Notes: generated by a model from the sequence alone, not told the origin. Counted from the stretch's first letter, positions 9,401 to 20,222 are shown. The stretch: 64,000 bases of DNA from Pyropia haitanensis (GCA_008729055.1 SDUX01000161.1:50981-114980), one strand, 5' to 3'. Numbers and translations are program-made.

Positions 9401-11835
9401 ACCGCCGGCATCTGCAACTGGACCCTCGTGTTGCGCTTACGCTGGAGCGTGCCGTCTGTTCGATTGGCCTCGACTATCGGCGGGCGGAGGGTGCCCGCGA
9501 GGGGGTTGTTGACTGGAGATGGTTCCTCGAGCGGGTTCCCCCGCTGGCCCACCTCTCCGAAGCGTTTGTGCACACCGCGTTTTCACAGCTGATGGCTGAG
9601 GCGCGCCACGCGGTGGATGGGCAGGACGAAGGGATGAGCGGCCAGATTGAGTCCCTGGCGGCGGTGCCAACATACCGTCAGAACGTGCCCTACGCGCCGC
9701 TCTACGACGACGTCCCGCCTGACATTGCCGAGCTGGTTGGCCTAGACCGTGGCGAGGGCGAAGTCCAGGGTGGGGTGTTCAACCTCACCCCCGCTCGCGG
9801 TGCGCGCGTGCTTGAGCGCGTTGCCCTCTTCATCTATCTGCGCCTGACGGTGCTGCCGCATCGGGGGCTTGCCGAGAGCCTCCGCGGGATGAAGCGGTGG
9901 CGGGACTTGCCCCACTGGTGGCGCTCCGTTCACGACCGGGCGCTGCTGTGGGGGGTGGACCGTCACGGTGTTAATGGCTGGGCTGCACTGTGGGTTGACC
10001 CGGACCTGGGCTTTGGCCGGGCCCGCGCCGAGTGGCTGGCCGCCCACCCCGACGACGGTGCTGCCGCCGCGCTGCCGCGGCTCTGTGTGGCTATGGACCG
10101 GGTGCATGCGCTGGTTGCGTACTTTCGGGCGTCGTTTGATGGCTCGACTGGCCAGTGGGACGGTCGTTGCGGGGAGGAGGAGCACGCCGGCGATGGAGGT
10201 GGCGCTGCCATTGGCGGTGGGGGCGACGGTGCTGCGGTCGGATCTCTTGGTCGAGCTGGTCGCGTCGCCTCTGCCGGCACCACAGATGCTGGTGGAGTCA
10301 TCCGAAGCGGGAGTGGCGGTGGTGGCTCTGGCGGAGGCGACGGCGGGCTCGACGGGCGGCTGCTGCCGCCCTTGACGGTGGCGATCCCCTCGCGCGGTGA
10401 CGCTGGAGGCGGCAACTTGGACATGAACCCCCCTCTGCCCTGGCACGTGGCGCCTGGCCTGGTGGTTGAGAGCCTCGGTGTACCCGCGTCCACCCTACCT
10501 CCCTTTTCTGAACGCGGGTGGCCTGCTGGGTTGGGCTCCCCCTCTGGATTTGTTTCTGTCCGCGAAGTCTGCCCCGGCGTCCACGTGCGCGCCGAGGTGG
10601 CGGGAGCCCCTGACTCTCCCCGCTTTGTCGTCTCCACCACCGCCAATCGGGCGGTCGCCGTCTCGGGCGCCCGTGTCGTTGAGCGCTCCCCCTCCTTTGC
10701 ATGGGACCGACTCTGTGATGAAAGCGGCCTGGGCGTATACGGCAAGGGGCTTGTGGGGCTCGACGGAGGGGCCGACGGGGTGGAGCGCATTGGCCTGCGG
10801 CTGGGCCCGGTCCTTGCAGTGTTGCACGCGCGCCAGCGGGCGTATTGTGTGCGCCGGAAGGATGTGTCCTCCTCGTTTGGGCGTGGCGGCTCGCCGCGAG
10901 GTGGCCCATATCCTGCTCGTGGTGGCGGCTCCCCGCCATTTGGGCCACAGTTGGCGCGCGACAGCGGATCCCTGCCGTACGGGCCTCGGCTGCCACGCGG
11001 CGGCGGACCGGCGAGCGGTGGCGGCGGTGGTGGTGGCGGTGGCACCAGTGGCGATGGCGGTGACGGTCGTGGCGGTGGCGGTGGCGGCGGGCCAGCGGGC
11101 AGCAGCGGTGGCGTCATGCCCACGATTGACTTGACCGGGTCGGCCGACTCTGTGACGGGCGCCACTGGTGGCGGGGGCAGCTCTGTCGGCAGACCTGGCA
11201 CCGCCACCGTGGACCCCAGCGCTGCGGCCGCCACCGCCGACCCCGACGGTGCTGCTGTCTCGGACGTGCGCGACGTGCTCGCTCGCGTGTCGCGGTCGCT
11301 CAAGCGCCGCCGCGCCGCCGCCTCGGACGCGGACGACGGCGTTGCAGCCGTGTCCGCGGGCTGGGGAGCCGCCCCGCGGCCGCCCCTGCCACTGCTGGTC
11401 GGCGGCCTGGCCGTGTACGTTGACCCGGCTCGTCGGGCGGCCACTGCAGGCCACGCCGGGGGCGACGGTGGGGCGGGAGTCGGCGGCGGCGGCGGCGGCA
11501 GCGACCTGTGGGCCTCGGTCGCTCCCGGCCCCGAGCTGGAGGAGATGGCCGTTCCGGCGGCGTGGGTGGAGCGCTATGCGGGAGGTGCGCGCAAGCGCAG
11601 CCTCCGCGCATCCGGTGCGCACTTGGGCTCGCCGGAGGGGGGAGGGGCCGGGGGAGGGAGAGGGGCCGGGACCGCGACAGGGGCAGGTACGGGCGCAGGG
11701 GCAGCGGCACCAGGACGGCCAGGTGCCGGGGGGGCGGCAGGGGCGGGGGGGGGAGTTGGAGGAGGAGGAGGTGGCGGGGGAGGGGCCGGGGCCGTGAGAC
11801 GAGCTGGGGCCGTTGGAGCAGGGGGAGGAGAATAG
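6126..11835 (+). CDS. FHA-domain chromatin protein with SANT/CHD-like modules and FYRN-FYRC
   Basis: Likely a nuclear chromatin or transcription regulator. Exon 1 ends at 6868. It encodes most of an FHA phosphothreonine-binding domain: ALLCGRAF, VTLGRS, SNKLSRRHARV and GKNGLMLI. A GTGCGG...GGGACAG intron (6869-7257) leads to the last FHA strands (SLILLGDSLLLFLLPP). After a Pro/Gly linker, a different frame encodes SANT/SLIDE-like segments (ITGMMRYGYGRWAKI; LVLGNYEHGYGNSRGLL) and ends at an acidic patch. A 95-nt GTGAGC...TTGCAG intron (8423-8517) restores the frame of the large last exon. That exon holds five TPPR-type repeats, a CHD6-9-like segment (WWRSVHDRALLWGVDRHG), and a FYRN (SGFVSVREV)/FYRC (SPSFAWDRL ... 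GLRLGPVLAVL) pair. A SUMO-interaction-like TIDLTGSADS follows. The start is uncertain: the ATG at 6126 lies in a frame that must shift across C runs near 6480-6540. The frame change at about 7370-7600 is either an intron or a miscounted C run. About 1,700 residues in all. Confidence 0.6.
8955..9170 (+). repeat. Five in-frame TPPR-type peptide repeats
   Basis: Within the last exon of the FHA/FYR gene, a unit of about 15 codons recurs five times. Each has a core of (R/H)TPPR or RTPRR followed by an aromatic or aliphatic residue and Gly-rich spacing (TPPRFGGG, TPPRIGGG, TPPRLGGG, TPPRFAGG, TPRRLSDG). Codon choice differs between copies, so the peptide rather than the DNA has been kept. TPxR is a proline-directed kinase consensus, so a multisite phosphorylated linker is plausible; that role is inference. 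Confidence 0.65.
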
Positions 11836-12419
11836 ATATATACGTCCGCTCCGGTAGCTGGGCGGGTTGATGTTTGCTGTATCGCCCGGGGACACCGGCG
11901 AGTGCAGCGACGACTGCTCTGGCAGGGGTTGTATGGGACGTGGGGCTGTGAGAAAAGCAGTGCGCCCGCAGCGGGTCGCCTCCCACGCGCGTGGTGGGCT
12001 GCGCTGCATCCATGATGACCAGTTCGTACGGCTACGGCGTGTCGTCTCCGCAGAGGCCAGCCCTCGCACCCGTACGTTTTGTTTGGACTACTATTGCAGT
12101 TCCCCGAATTTTGACTCAACGTAACAACAACAAGAGCAAACAGTAGGAAGCCAATGAGATGCCTCTGATGATCAGTCACTGACCAATGACTGCTCCGCAT
12201 GAGCGGCTACAGTATTGTCACGCAAACAGTAGGGCTTGAGATTTTGTCGAGATGTCTGAAAGAGGGAAATGGCGTCCCTCGCGTGTGTGCATGGGTAGCC
12301 GCCATCTTCTTCGCCATCCGCTGACATCGATCCACCGCTCATCTCGCGGAGCGCCGCCCCACTGTAGCTCGGCAGCTGTGGCGCGCACGCCCCCTCCTCC
12401 CCTCTCACCCCGCGCCATC
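11836..12419. other. Intergenic region
   Basis: Lower-GC, non-repetitive sequence between the FHA/FYR gene and the PRA isomerase gene. It probably contains the 3' UTR of the first and the promoter/5' UTR of the second. The isomerase frame stays open upstream to 12252, but its N-terminal residues there resemble no transit peptide better than those from 12420. No RNA gene or motif was recognised. Confidence 0.5.
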
Positions 12420-13505
12420 ATGATGAGCACGCGGACATGGCCTTCCTTCATTGTCACGCCTGGACCCCTCGGCGTTGCCCCCTGCCGGCGTAGCCTTGGT
12501 CGGCGGCGCTCCTGTATGCCGCTCCCCCCCCCCCCCCTCGTTTCCCTCCCCCCGCGCCGCCGGGCGGGCACGCCCGTGGCGCTCGTCTCCCCTGTTCCCA
12601 GCTCGTCTGGTTCCCCCCCCCCCGCCGTCGACCCCCCAGCGGGCGGCCCCCCCCTCCGTGCCGTCAAGATCTGCGGCGTCACGTCCGCGGCCGACGCGGC
12701 CGCCGCCACCTCCGCGGCGGCCGCCACCCTTCCCCCCGGCGTGGAGCTGCTGATAGGCATGATCGCGCACCCCCCCTCTGCCCGGCACGTGGAGCCGCCC
12801 GTCGCGGCGGAGATTGCCGCCGCCGCCCGCGCCGGCGGCGCCACCCCCGTCGTCGTGTTTGTCGCGCAGGACGCGGCGGCGGTGGTGGCCTACCTCACCG
12901 CTGCGGGGGTGACGACCGCGCAGCTGCATGGGCCACGGGTGGCGGCGGCGCGGGCGGCGCTGCCCGCCTGGGTCCGCGTCATCCGCGTAGTGCACGTCGC
13001 GCCAGACGGGTCGTACGAGCCGCCGCCGCCGCCGCCAGCCGCGGCGGACCTGTGGACGGTCTACGACGCGGGCTCGGGCGGCGGCGGCGTGGCGTTTGAT
13101 TGGGCGGCGTTCGTGCCTCCCGCGGGCGGCGGGTGGCTCCTCGCGGGCGGTCTCCATCCGGGCAACGTGGCCGCCGCGCTCGACGCGGTCGCCCCCGGGG
13201 GGGTGGACGTGAGCTCGGGCGTCTGCGGGCCGGGGGGGGTGACCAAGGACCCGGCGCGGGTGGGGGCGTTTTTCAAGGCGTTCGCCGCTGCGCGGGGGCG
13301 GCTGCTGGACGGTCGCGGCAAGGGGGGGGGCGGGGGGGGGGGGGCGCGTAGTCCGTCGACTACAGGTCTGTCTCAGGTGGTAAGGCGCGTGGCCGAGGTC
13401 CGTCTTTGCCGCTGTATATCTCCACGACCGCGCCAGCCTCAAAGACGAAACGCATACCGCTGGAAAGAGGGACTCACGGACTCTTTGTTGGCGCCAAAAA
13501 AATAG
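12420..13505 (+). CDS. trpF: Phosphoribosylanthranilate isomerase, plastid-type
   Basis: Catalyses the Amadori rearrangement of N-(5-phosphoribosyl)anthranilate to CdRP, the third step of tryptophan synthesis, in plants and algae in the plastid. The (beta/alpha)8 landmarks are clear: VKICGVT (residues 82-88, general base Cys85), QLHG near 168-171, catalytic Asp216 in VYDAGSG, phosphate-binding GGLHPGNV (243-250) and VDVSSGV (262-268). The ATG at 12420 gives a Ser/Arg-rich leader of about 75 residues that fits a transit peptide; an in-frame ATG at 12252 is the alternative. The enzyme core ends near residue 295. About 65 further residues, starting in a G run (13321-13345), are not part of the family. 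A one-base change in that run would stop translation at the TAG at about 13349-13351. No intron is needed. Confidence 0.9.
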   Translation: MMSTRTWPSFIVTPGPLGVAPCRRSLGRRRSCMPLPPPPLVSLPPRRRAGTPVALVSPVPSSSGSPPPAVDPPAGGPPLRAVKICGVTSAADAAAATSAAAATLPPGVELLIGMIAHPPSARHVEPPVAAEIAAAARAGGATPVVVFVAQDAAAVVAYLTAAGVTTAQLHGPRVAAARAALPAWVRVIRVVHVAPDGSYEPPPPPPAAADLWTVYDAGSGGGGVAFDWAAFVPPAGGGWLLAGGLHPGNVAAALDAVAPGGVDVSSGVCGPGGVTKDPARVGAFFKAFAAARGRLLDGRGKGGGGGGGARSPSTTGLSQVVRRVAEVRLCRCISPRPRQPQRRNAYRWKEGLTDSLLAPKK

Positions 13506-14454
13506 GAAGCCTTTCTTTCTCTTTTGGTGGCAATGCGAGGCTTCCACATTAAGCTGAGACCGTTGTTCGAGTGCTTCTCAAGCTTGTTTTGCGTCCCGAG
13601 GGCTTGAGAAGAAACCGCCATGGACTTCTTGGTACAAAAGGGGCGAAAAATGAAAAGAACGGTCCATCCAAACAATCAAAGCACGGTCACCGAATGAAAT
13701 CGTTCGACAATTCAACGCCCAGTCTCAGCTTTCTCATCCACAAACTTTCGAAAGCTGCTAAGAAATACTCGGGCTTTACTGGGATGGGTTTCGAGCGACT
13801 GTGCCAGGGACTCGGAATCTCCCAGCTTGCCCGTTTGCTGGTGGCTGTGCCGGCCGCCTCCAGCCACACGTCCTGTCCACCATCCTACCGGTTCGGCCTG
13901 AACCGCTCGTCGCCGTCGACGCCGCCGACCGACAGCCAACCATTTGCAAACCGCCAGCCGGTGTGGGGACATGCCCCACCCGTCCGTGCTGGGCGTCACG
14001 CGATTGGCCACTGCGGCGCCGTTCGCGTCCATTATCTCCCCCACCGAGTGGCCGGCGGCGGCCGCTACCCGAATCCGCCTCCCGTCGGCGGGCGCCGAGG
14101 AAGGCACAGGTTCCTCACAGGTTCCTGGACCCAGCCAACGCGCTCTGGGGGAGCTCAGACCTCCCGCCGCCAGTTCCGGCAGCGGGCGTTTTTTTCTTCT
14201 TTTTTTTCCACGGGGGCCCACGCTAGCCACCAGACTCCCTTGCCCTTATCTGCTCACTCCGCCGTTGCCAGTCCTGGTCTTTGCCGCCGTACAGCAGCAC
14301 CGAGACGCACACTTTCTTGTTCCCCGACCGTTTTCCCGTCGCCGTCCCCGCCCCCGTCGCCGGGCCAGTCACGTTTGCCGGCGACGTTGTCGGAAGTGTT
14401 GCGGCTACTACCCCCCCCCCCCCCTTTTTTTCTGTCCCCACCCCCGCTGCCACC
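13506..14454. other. Intergenic region before typA
   Basis: Moderate-GC, non-repetitive sequence carrying the 3' flank of the isomerase gene and the promoter/leader of typA. It ends in a C-run/T-run pyrimidine tract at about 14409-14434, just upstream of the typA start. Short reading frames occur but none has a recognisable motif. Confidence 0.5.
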
Positions 14455-16743
14455 ATGGACGCCGCACTCGGCTTTTTGACCGCTGCCGCCCCCGTGTCTG
14501 GTCGGTCGGTCCGCCACGCCGGTGCCGTCTCGTCTGCCTTTGCCGGCGCCCGCGTGGCCCGCGCGGCTCCGTCGCGGGCGGCACACCTGCCGGCGGCGCC
14601 GGTGGACACGGTCAAGGCGGTGGTGGCGGGGGTGGACATCCCCGTCGGCTCTACCGCGGACGGTGAGGAGGATGTGAACCGGGGGGCGCTCGAGAAGCGC
14701 GAGGACTGCATTGCTGTTGCCATTGTGGCGCACGTTGACCATGGGTACGTCGTGTTACGCCGCGCTATTCGCCAGTTTCTCTTGGTGCCTGTGTAGTGCC
14801 GCCGCGGGACGAAGGTTGAATGCTGCTGCGACCTTGCAGGGTTTCCATTGCAGAGTCCTGTTGCCCTGCTTTTGTGTTTGGCCTGTCGCTCCGTCTTTCA
14901 TCGGGCAGCTATGGTTCTAACTTTGCTGCTTCCCTGCTCGCCAACTCCACCTTGGCTTGCTGTGTTGCTGCTGCGTGCTTCCCTGCGTAGCAAGACCACC
15001 CTGGTGGACGCCCTCCTCGGTGAGGCCAACGTTTTCCGCGACAACGAAACGGTGCAGGAGCGGGTGATGGACTCCAACGACTTGGAGCGGGAGCGCGGTA
15101 TCACCATTCTGGCCAAGAACCTGGCTGTGAACTACAAGGGCACCAACGTCCAGTTGGTGGACACCCCTGGTCACGGCGACTTCTCGGCCGAAGTGGAGCG
15201 CGTCCTCAACATGGTCGATGGCGTGCTGCTTGTTGTGGATGCGGTAGAGGGCCCCAAGCCGCAGACGCGCTTTGTGTTGAAGAAGGCGATTGAGATGGGT
15301 CTTCGCGTAGCGGTTGTTGTCAACAAGATTGACCGCCCTATGAGCCGCCCCGAGTATGTTGTGGACCACACCTTTGACCTGTTTGTGGACCTGGGTGCTT
15401 CGGACGAGCAGGCGGACTTTGAGATTGTCTACGCGTCGGCACTGAAGCGCGTTTCGGGCCACTCGCCAGAAGACCTCAAGCCCGGGCTGGCGGCAGTCTT
15501 CGACGTGTTGCTGTCCCTGCCGCGGCCGCTGGTGCGGCCGTCGGGTCCACTGCAGCTGATGGTCAGCAACGTTGACTACGATGACTTTAAGGGCCGCCTC
15601 GGCCTTGGTCGCATCACGTCGGGCACCCTCTCCAAGGCCGAGGCCGTCGTGGTCACTCGCCCTGGCAAGGAGCCTCGGCGAGTCAAGGTCAATGAGCTGT
15701 TTCGGTTTGACAACCTCGGCCGCGCACCCGTCGAGTCGGCCACCGCGGGTGACATTGTCATGTTCTCGGGTATTGATCAGTTTGACATCGGCGACACCTT
15801 GTGCTGCCCTGATGCGCCGCTGCCGCTGCCGCCTATTGCTGTCGAGGAGCCGACCGTGCGGATGACCTTCTCGGTCAACACGACGCAGTTTGCCGGCCAG
15901 GAGGGCAAGTTTGTGACGTCGAGAAACATTCGTGACCGGCTGCAGAAGGAGCTGGAGCGCAACGTTGCGCTTCGCGTCGAGGACCAGGTCGAGACCCCCG
16001 ACTCCTTCACCGTCTGCGGCCGCGGTGCCCTTCACCTGACCATCCTTATTGAGACGATGCGCCGGGAAGGCTATGAGTTCATGGTCGGCCCGCCGACGGT
16101 CATCTTCAAGGAGGGTGCCGACGGCGGGAAGGAGGAACCTTTTGAGTTTGTAGAGATTGAGGTTCCAGAGGAGTACATGGGCGCGGTCATCGACATGCTT
16201 GCCCGCCGCAAGGGTGAGATGGTCGACATGGCTGCTGCCAACTCGCAGGGCCTCTCCAAGGTTAGCTACAATGTGCCGACGCGCGGGTTGCTTGGCGTCA
16301 AGAACGCACTGCTGACTGCCACCCGCGGCACGATGGTGATGAACGCCCTCTTTGCGGGCTACCGCCCGTTTGCTGGGGACCTCGAGGCCAAGGAGAACGG
16401 ATCGTTGCTGGCGTTTGAGAGCGGCAAGGTGACCTCCTACGGCATGGAGGGTGCCCAGGAACGCGGGCGGCTGCTGGTGAACCCCGGCCAGGAGGTGGCC
16501 AAGAACCAGATTGTTGGCGTGCACCAGCGCGCGGGCGACCTTTCCATCAACGTCGTCAAGCTCAAGCAGCTCACGAACCACCGGAGCGCCAACAAGGGCA
16601 TTGACAAGGGCATCAATGGCGTCCTGGACTTTTCTTTGGACGACTCGATCGAGTACCTCGGGCAGGACGAGATTGTGGAGGTTACCCCGCTCAGCGTACG
16701 GATGCACAAGGTAGTGCAGCCGAAGCGTGGGGCCCGGCAGTGA
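14455..16743 (+). CDS. typA: Plastid-type TypA/BipA translational GTPase (one intron)
   Basis: A ribosome-associated GTPase of the EF-G superfamily that supports ribosome assembly and stress adaptation. The plant plastid member is SVR3. Exon 1 (14455-14744) encodes an Ala/Arg/Ser-rich leader of about 80 residues that fits plastid import, then the start of the P-loop. The intron (14745-14990, GTACGT...TGCGTAG) splits the Gly codon of AHVDHG|KTT. Exon 2 runs 14991-16743. The 680-residue product has G1 AHVDHGKT (92-99), G2 RERGIT (130-135), G3 DTPGHG (154-159), G4 NKID (208-211) and G5 near YASALK. The EF-G-like domains II, III and V follow, with the TypA-specific C-terminal part ([35 protein letters not shown]). 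Length beyond the leader matches bacterial TypA (about 600). It is convergent with the eL29 gene downstream. Confidence 0.96.
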
Positions 16744-17328
16744 CGTGCACGCGGCTGGCAGCAGCACACAATTTTGTTGTACTCTTTTTTTTGTCTCCGT
16801 TGGCTCGGTGCCGGACTGAGCACACGGCCCAGTCGGTTTGCCCAGAACAACCCGCCCCAGGCATACTAAAGATGCCGAAGGACTCTGTGCATCTGCACCT
16901 TTGGGGGGATACTTACCACACACTCGGTGCGCAGAGTTCCGTGTGTGCTCGCAGCGCCACGTCAGGCATGTATCATGATGGCTTGTGCGGCGTCCCTTGC
17001 GAGAGGTCAACGTGCTGCTGTGACTGACAATGAGATGTGGCCCGTCCCGTTGTATTGCTAGTGGAAGACCTATGTGCCGATGCGACCCCGTGGGATGACC
17101 TTCCACGAGTTCCACTCTCTCCCTGGAGCAAGTCCCTGGGTGCACTGCGGTATCGCCCTGCCCTGCTCAATAGTGTGCACCACGTGTACAAGATGTACAA
17201 GACGGAGAACAGTATGAAGAAGCCAAGTTGGCTCTTATTGCAAACCTTGCCTGACACCTGGGCAACCCATGTACCGCACGAGGAGCAAAGAAAAAGAAAA
17301 GTGGGATGACAATCGCCTACATTCACCT
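16744..17328. other. Convergent 3' region between typA and RPL29
   Basis: Non-coding sequence between two facing gene ends, so both 3' UTRs and polyadenylation regions should lie here. GC is lower than in the neighbouring exons. No canonical AATAAA site was noticed, and no RNA gene or repeat was recognised. Confidence 0.5.
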
Positions 17329-17758
17329 TTAGGGCGCGGCAGCGGCCGGGGCCGACGACTTCTTGCCGTCCCCCCTCTTCGCCGCCTTCCTCGCCCTGGC
17401 AACGGCCTTCTGGGAACCCTTCAGTGCATACTTCTGGTTCTTGAGGAACTTGACGTCCACCTAGAGGATGTGAGCACAGGGGGGGGGCCGTTAACGTACC
17501 GCAATGCACACCCCAAAGACCATGCAGCTTGCGAGTACCGGTTAGCAGCTGGTAGGACCCATCGCAAACGAAAAACCCGCGCCACCCGCACAACGCCAGA
17601 ACAGTTCGCTTCAGAGCCCACTAAATGCGCTCCCAACGAGAGGGCAGAACACGTACCCCCTTGCGAGACGGGTAATAGTGCCGTGTCGGCCGCTTGATGC
17701 CGTTACGGTGATCCTTGTAGCTCTGGTTATGGGCCGTATGGTTCTTGGACTTCGCCAT
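17329..17758 (-). CDS. RPL29: Cytosolic 60S ribosomal protein eL29 (one intron)
   Basis: A small basic protein of the eukaryotic large subunit. Exon 1 (17758 down to 17657) encodes the near-invariant eL29 N-terminus ([20 protein letters not shown], then [14 protein letters not shown]). The intron is 17656 down to 17461 (GTACGT...CCTCTAG, 196 nt). Exon 2 (17460 down to 17329) encodes [15 protein letters not shown], an Ala/Arg/Lys-rich stretch and APAAAAP before the stop. The spliced product is 77 residues, close to yeast (59) and plant (about 61) eL29 with a longer Ala/Lys tail. Frame and family alignment both resume correctly across the junction (RKG|VDVKF). Reading through the intron gives an early stop, so splicing is required. 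Confidence 0.95.
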
Positions 17759-19035
17759 CGCGACCGACGGGAGACACCAGCGCACCACCCCTGCACAAAA
17801 CAAGAGCAAGACGGAGGGGCGGTGTGAGACCAAACACGGGCAGTGTGGAAGACAGAATCCACAGAGCAGCCAAGAACGAAAAATAGGGGAGGCCAGCCCA
17901 AGACCAATGCGTCAGCAGCAGGACGCGGCGACAGCAGTAACCAAAATCAGCGGAACAAAGCGCGTCGCTACAAAGAAACAGCTCAACGCAAAAACGCAGC
18001 GACACCAGTCCATAAGCCGCAACGCAGCAACACCAGTCTGCTTTCTGTAGCACAGCCCGGCCATCCTACATGCCGCGACGAAGCTAGGCAATCTTACATG
18101 CCGCAACGCAGCTACACCAGCCCAAAAGGCGCCAGACCTTGCGGTCGTGGCCACAGCATCGCCCAACTTGACCGCGGAACAAGTAACAGGGACGAGAACC
18201 GCGTCAAGCACAACAGATTGAACGTATACATACAGATGGGAAGGTCCAATGCAGCAGATGTCGTGTGCTGCGCCGACGTGAGTGGGGGGGGTGACGAAGC
18301 GAAGGAAACAGGCGGATCGTGAGGGCGGGTGGCGCGGCGCACGAGGCAGCCCACGACGCCGACGGGGTTGCACAGCAGGAGTCGTCGGCCCAATCGGTCG
18401 TCAGAAGAAATTGAATCGTGTTACGAACGGGACAGCTGGTGGGTGCACAACTTGAGGACTGAGGACACAATGGTGTGTATGAAATGCGACATCGACCACG
18501 GTCAGATACGGACCGGAAGTACATTGCAAAGACTGAGTGTGTAGACTCCGTTGACTCGAACCGCGAGTTGACGCTTTTGGCCAAGCCCGGCGGAGGATCG
18601 GGTCGAGTGCCCCGGAGGGCAGCAAAGGCGCTGGGGGGACCCCTCGCGACCGCATTCTTCCGAGGCCGCCTGACCACAAGCATGCGCAGGCTCCCCCACG
18701 CTGGCGGGGAGGAGGAGAGCGCGGGGTCGCAAATCCTCAGCCGCCGCCCAGAGATAGCACCAGCCGACACCCGGTCGTGTCATGGGACTGTGCCGACCTT
18801 TCCTTCTTCTCGCGCGCATGTTTTATTGCCGAGTGGTCCGCCCCTCCATAACGTCCGCGTTTCATAGATGGGCTGGAACTCTAACTACTGGGCCGGGACT
18901 AAGGGTCTGGGAGAGCCCGCCCGCTTGGAGAGCACCGACCCGCTGCGTGGAGCCCGGGCCGCAACGTCAGCCGTTCGCGGCCAGGCCAACCATTGACCCC
19001 CATGCTCACCCACCATCCGTTGTGGACGAGGGGCT
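17759..19035. other. Intergenic region with short imperfect repeats
   Basis: This holds the upstream flank of RPL29 and the 3' flank of the 19036-19713 gene. At about 17990-18130 a phrase similar to CATGCCGCAACGCAGC-ACACCAG recurs several times at irregular spacing, which suggests a degenerate minisatellite. Reading frames of up to 190 codons exist on the minus strand (about 18204-18770), but they show no motif or codon bias and I do not call them. Confidence 0.45.
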
Positions 19036-19713
19036 CTAGACAAACATCGGCACCGACTTTGGCACCGCCCACTTGGGCAGCGGCTTATCCAGCGGCACCG
19101 CAGCAGCCTTGCGCATCACCGCCGCCTCTGCGCGGGTCATGCTGCGGTACTTGCCCAACGGCGGCAGGGGCCCGCCTGCCTTCTGGTGGCGCTTCATAAT
19201 CACGAGCACCCTTTTCAGCACCTGGTTTTGGAAGCCCTTCGTGACGCACACCACCGCCGGCTTGGCACCGGGGCGGGCAGCTACGTACGAGCGCGCGTAG
19301 CGGCGGGCGAGGGCAAACACCTCAAACGCAGCCGCGCCGTTGGGGGTGTGCATGGCCAGACGCCACGCCGAGAAATAGTACTCGAGGAGGAAGGCTTTGA
19401 GGGTATCGCAGCTGCTCTTGGGGGCAGCGGCGGCCTTGCCGCCCTTCCGCCCTCCCGCCACGGCCTTGGCCCTCACACGCGGGCTGTCGCGGGCGTGCTC
19501 CGCCACCAGCGACGACAGTTCGACGGGCACCGACGGGGTGCCCTCCGCGGCGGCAGCGCCCACCCCCGCCGCCACCGCCACCGTCACGGCGGCCGGCGCG
19601 GGCGTCGCCACCGCCGCCGCCGCCGCGGCGGGCGCGGCCACGGCGCCGTACGTGCCCACCACCATCGCCGACATCGCCACCACCTTGACGGCCGCGCGGA
19701 GGAAGACGCCCAT
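19036..19713 (-). CDS. Uncharacterised secreted or membrane-targeted protein, 225 aa
   Basis: I do not recognise the family. The ATG at 19713 opens MGVFLRAAVKVVAMSAMVV, a basic-then-hydrophobic segment followed by a long Ala/Val/Pro/Thr-rich stretch up to about residue 70. It could be a signal peptide with a low-complexity linker, or a targeting presequence. The rest (about residues 80-225) is basic and of normal complexity: LLEYYFSAWRLAMHTPNG, FALARRYARSYVAARPG, VLVIMKRHQKAGG, PLPKWAVPKSVPMFV, then the stop. It holds only two cysteines. The open frame continues upstream of 19713 through G/C low complexity to 20175, which I exclude. Balanced codon use of the 3' half makes a real gene likely. 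Confidence 0.65.
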   Translation of the reverse strand: MGVFLRAAVKVVAMSAMVVGTYGAVAAPAAAAAAVATPAPAAVTVAVAAGVGAAAAEGTPSVPVELSSLVAEHARDSPRVRAKAVAGGRKGGKAAAAPKSSCDTLKAFLLEYYFSAWRLAMHTPNGAAAFEVFALARRYARSYVAARPGAKPAVVCVTKGFQNQVLKRVLVIMKRHQKAGGPLPPLGKYRSMTRAEAAVMRKAAAVPLDKPLPKWAVPKSVPMFV

Positions 19714-20222
19714 GACGACGGAGTCAACAAACGGAGCACGAGGACAGAGGTAAGCGGCGATCGGGGGCAGTGGCGCGCGGGGAGGGAGCGAGCGGGGGGA
19801 GGAAGATCGGAGGGGGGGGGGGCGGGGGTGGTTGGGGGGGGGGGGGGGGGGAGGGCTCCCGCTACGTAGGAGGGTTGTGGGCAGAGCAGCGGGTGGGTAA
19901 GGACGGGAGTGAGTTGGCGCGGCTGGTGATGGACTCAGGCTGCGGTCCCCGGTGGCCGCCGTCCCCCTCACCGCCCGCCGGCCGCCGTTTTGTTCCCTGC
20001 GCGGCCGCGGCGGCGGCAGCGGCGTGGCCAGCGGCGAGACCCGCGCGGCCGCCGCCGCCCCCCGCTCGCTTGGCCGCCCGCCCGCCCCGACCGCCCGCCC
20101 GCCCCGACCGCCTGCCGGCCCACCCGCCCGCCCGCCCGCCCGCCGTCTCGCCCACCCACCGACCATCGCGCCCACTCACCCAACACACCCGCCCGTCTGC
20201 CCGTCGGCCCGCCAGGCCGCAC

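Noticed and set aside
14917..17145. 742-codon minus-strand frame
   Set aside because: Antisense shadow of typA exon 2, produced by strong G/C at third positions. The plus-strand protein is unambiguous.
18204..18770. 188-codon minus-strand frame
   Set aside because: No recognisable motif, no third-position bias compared with the alternatives, and no splice partner.
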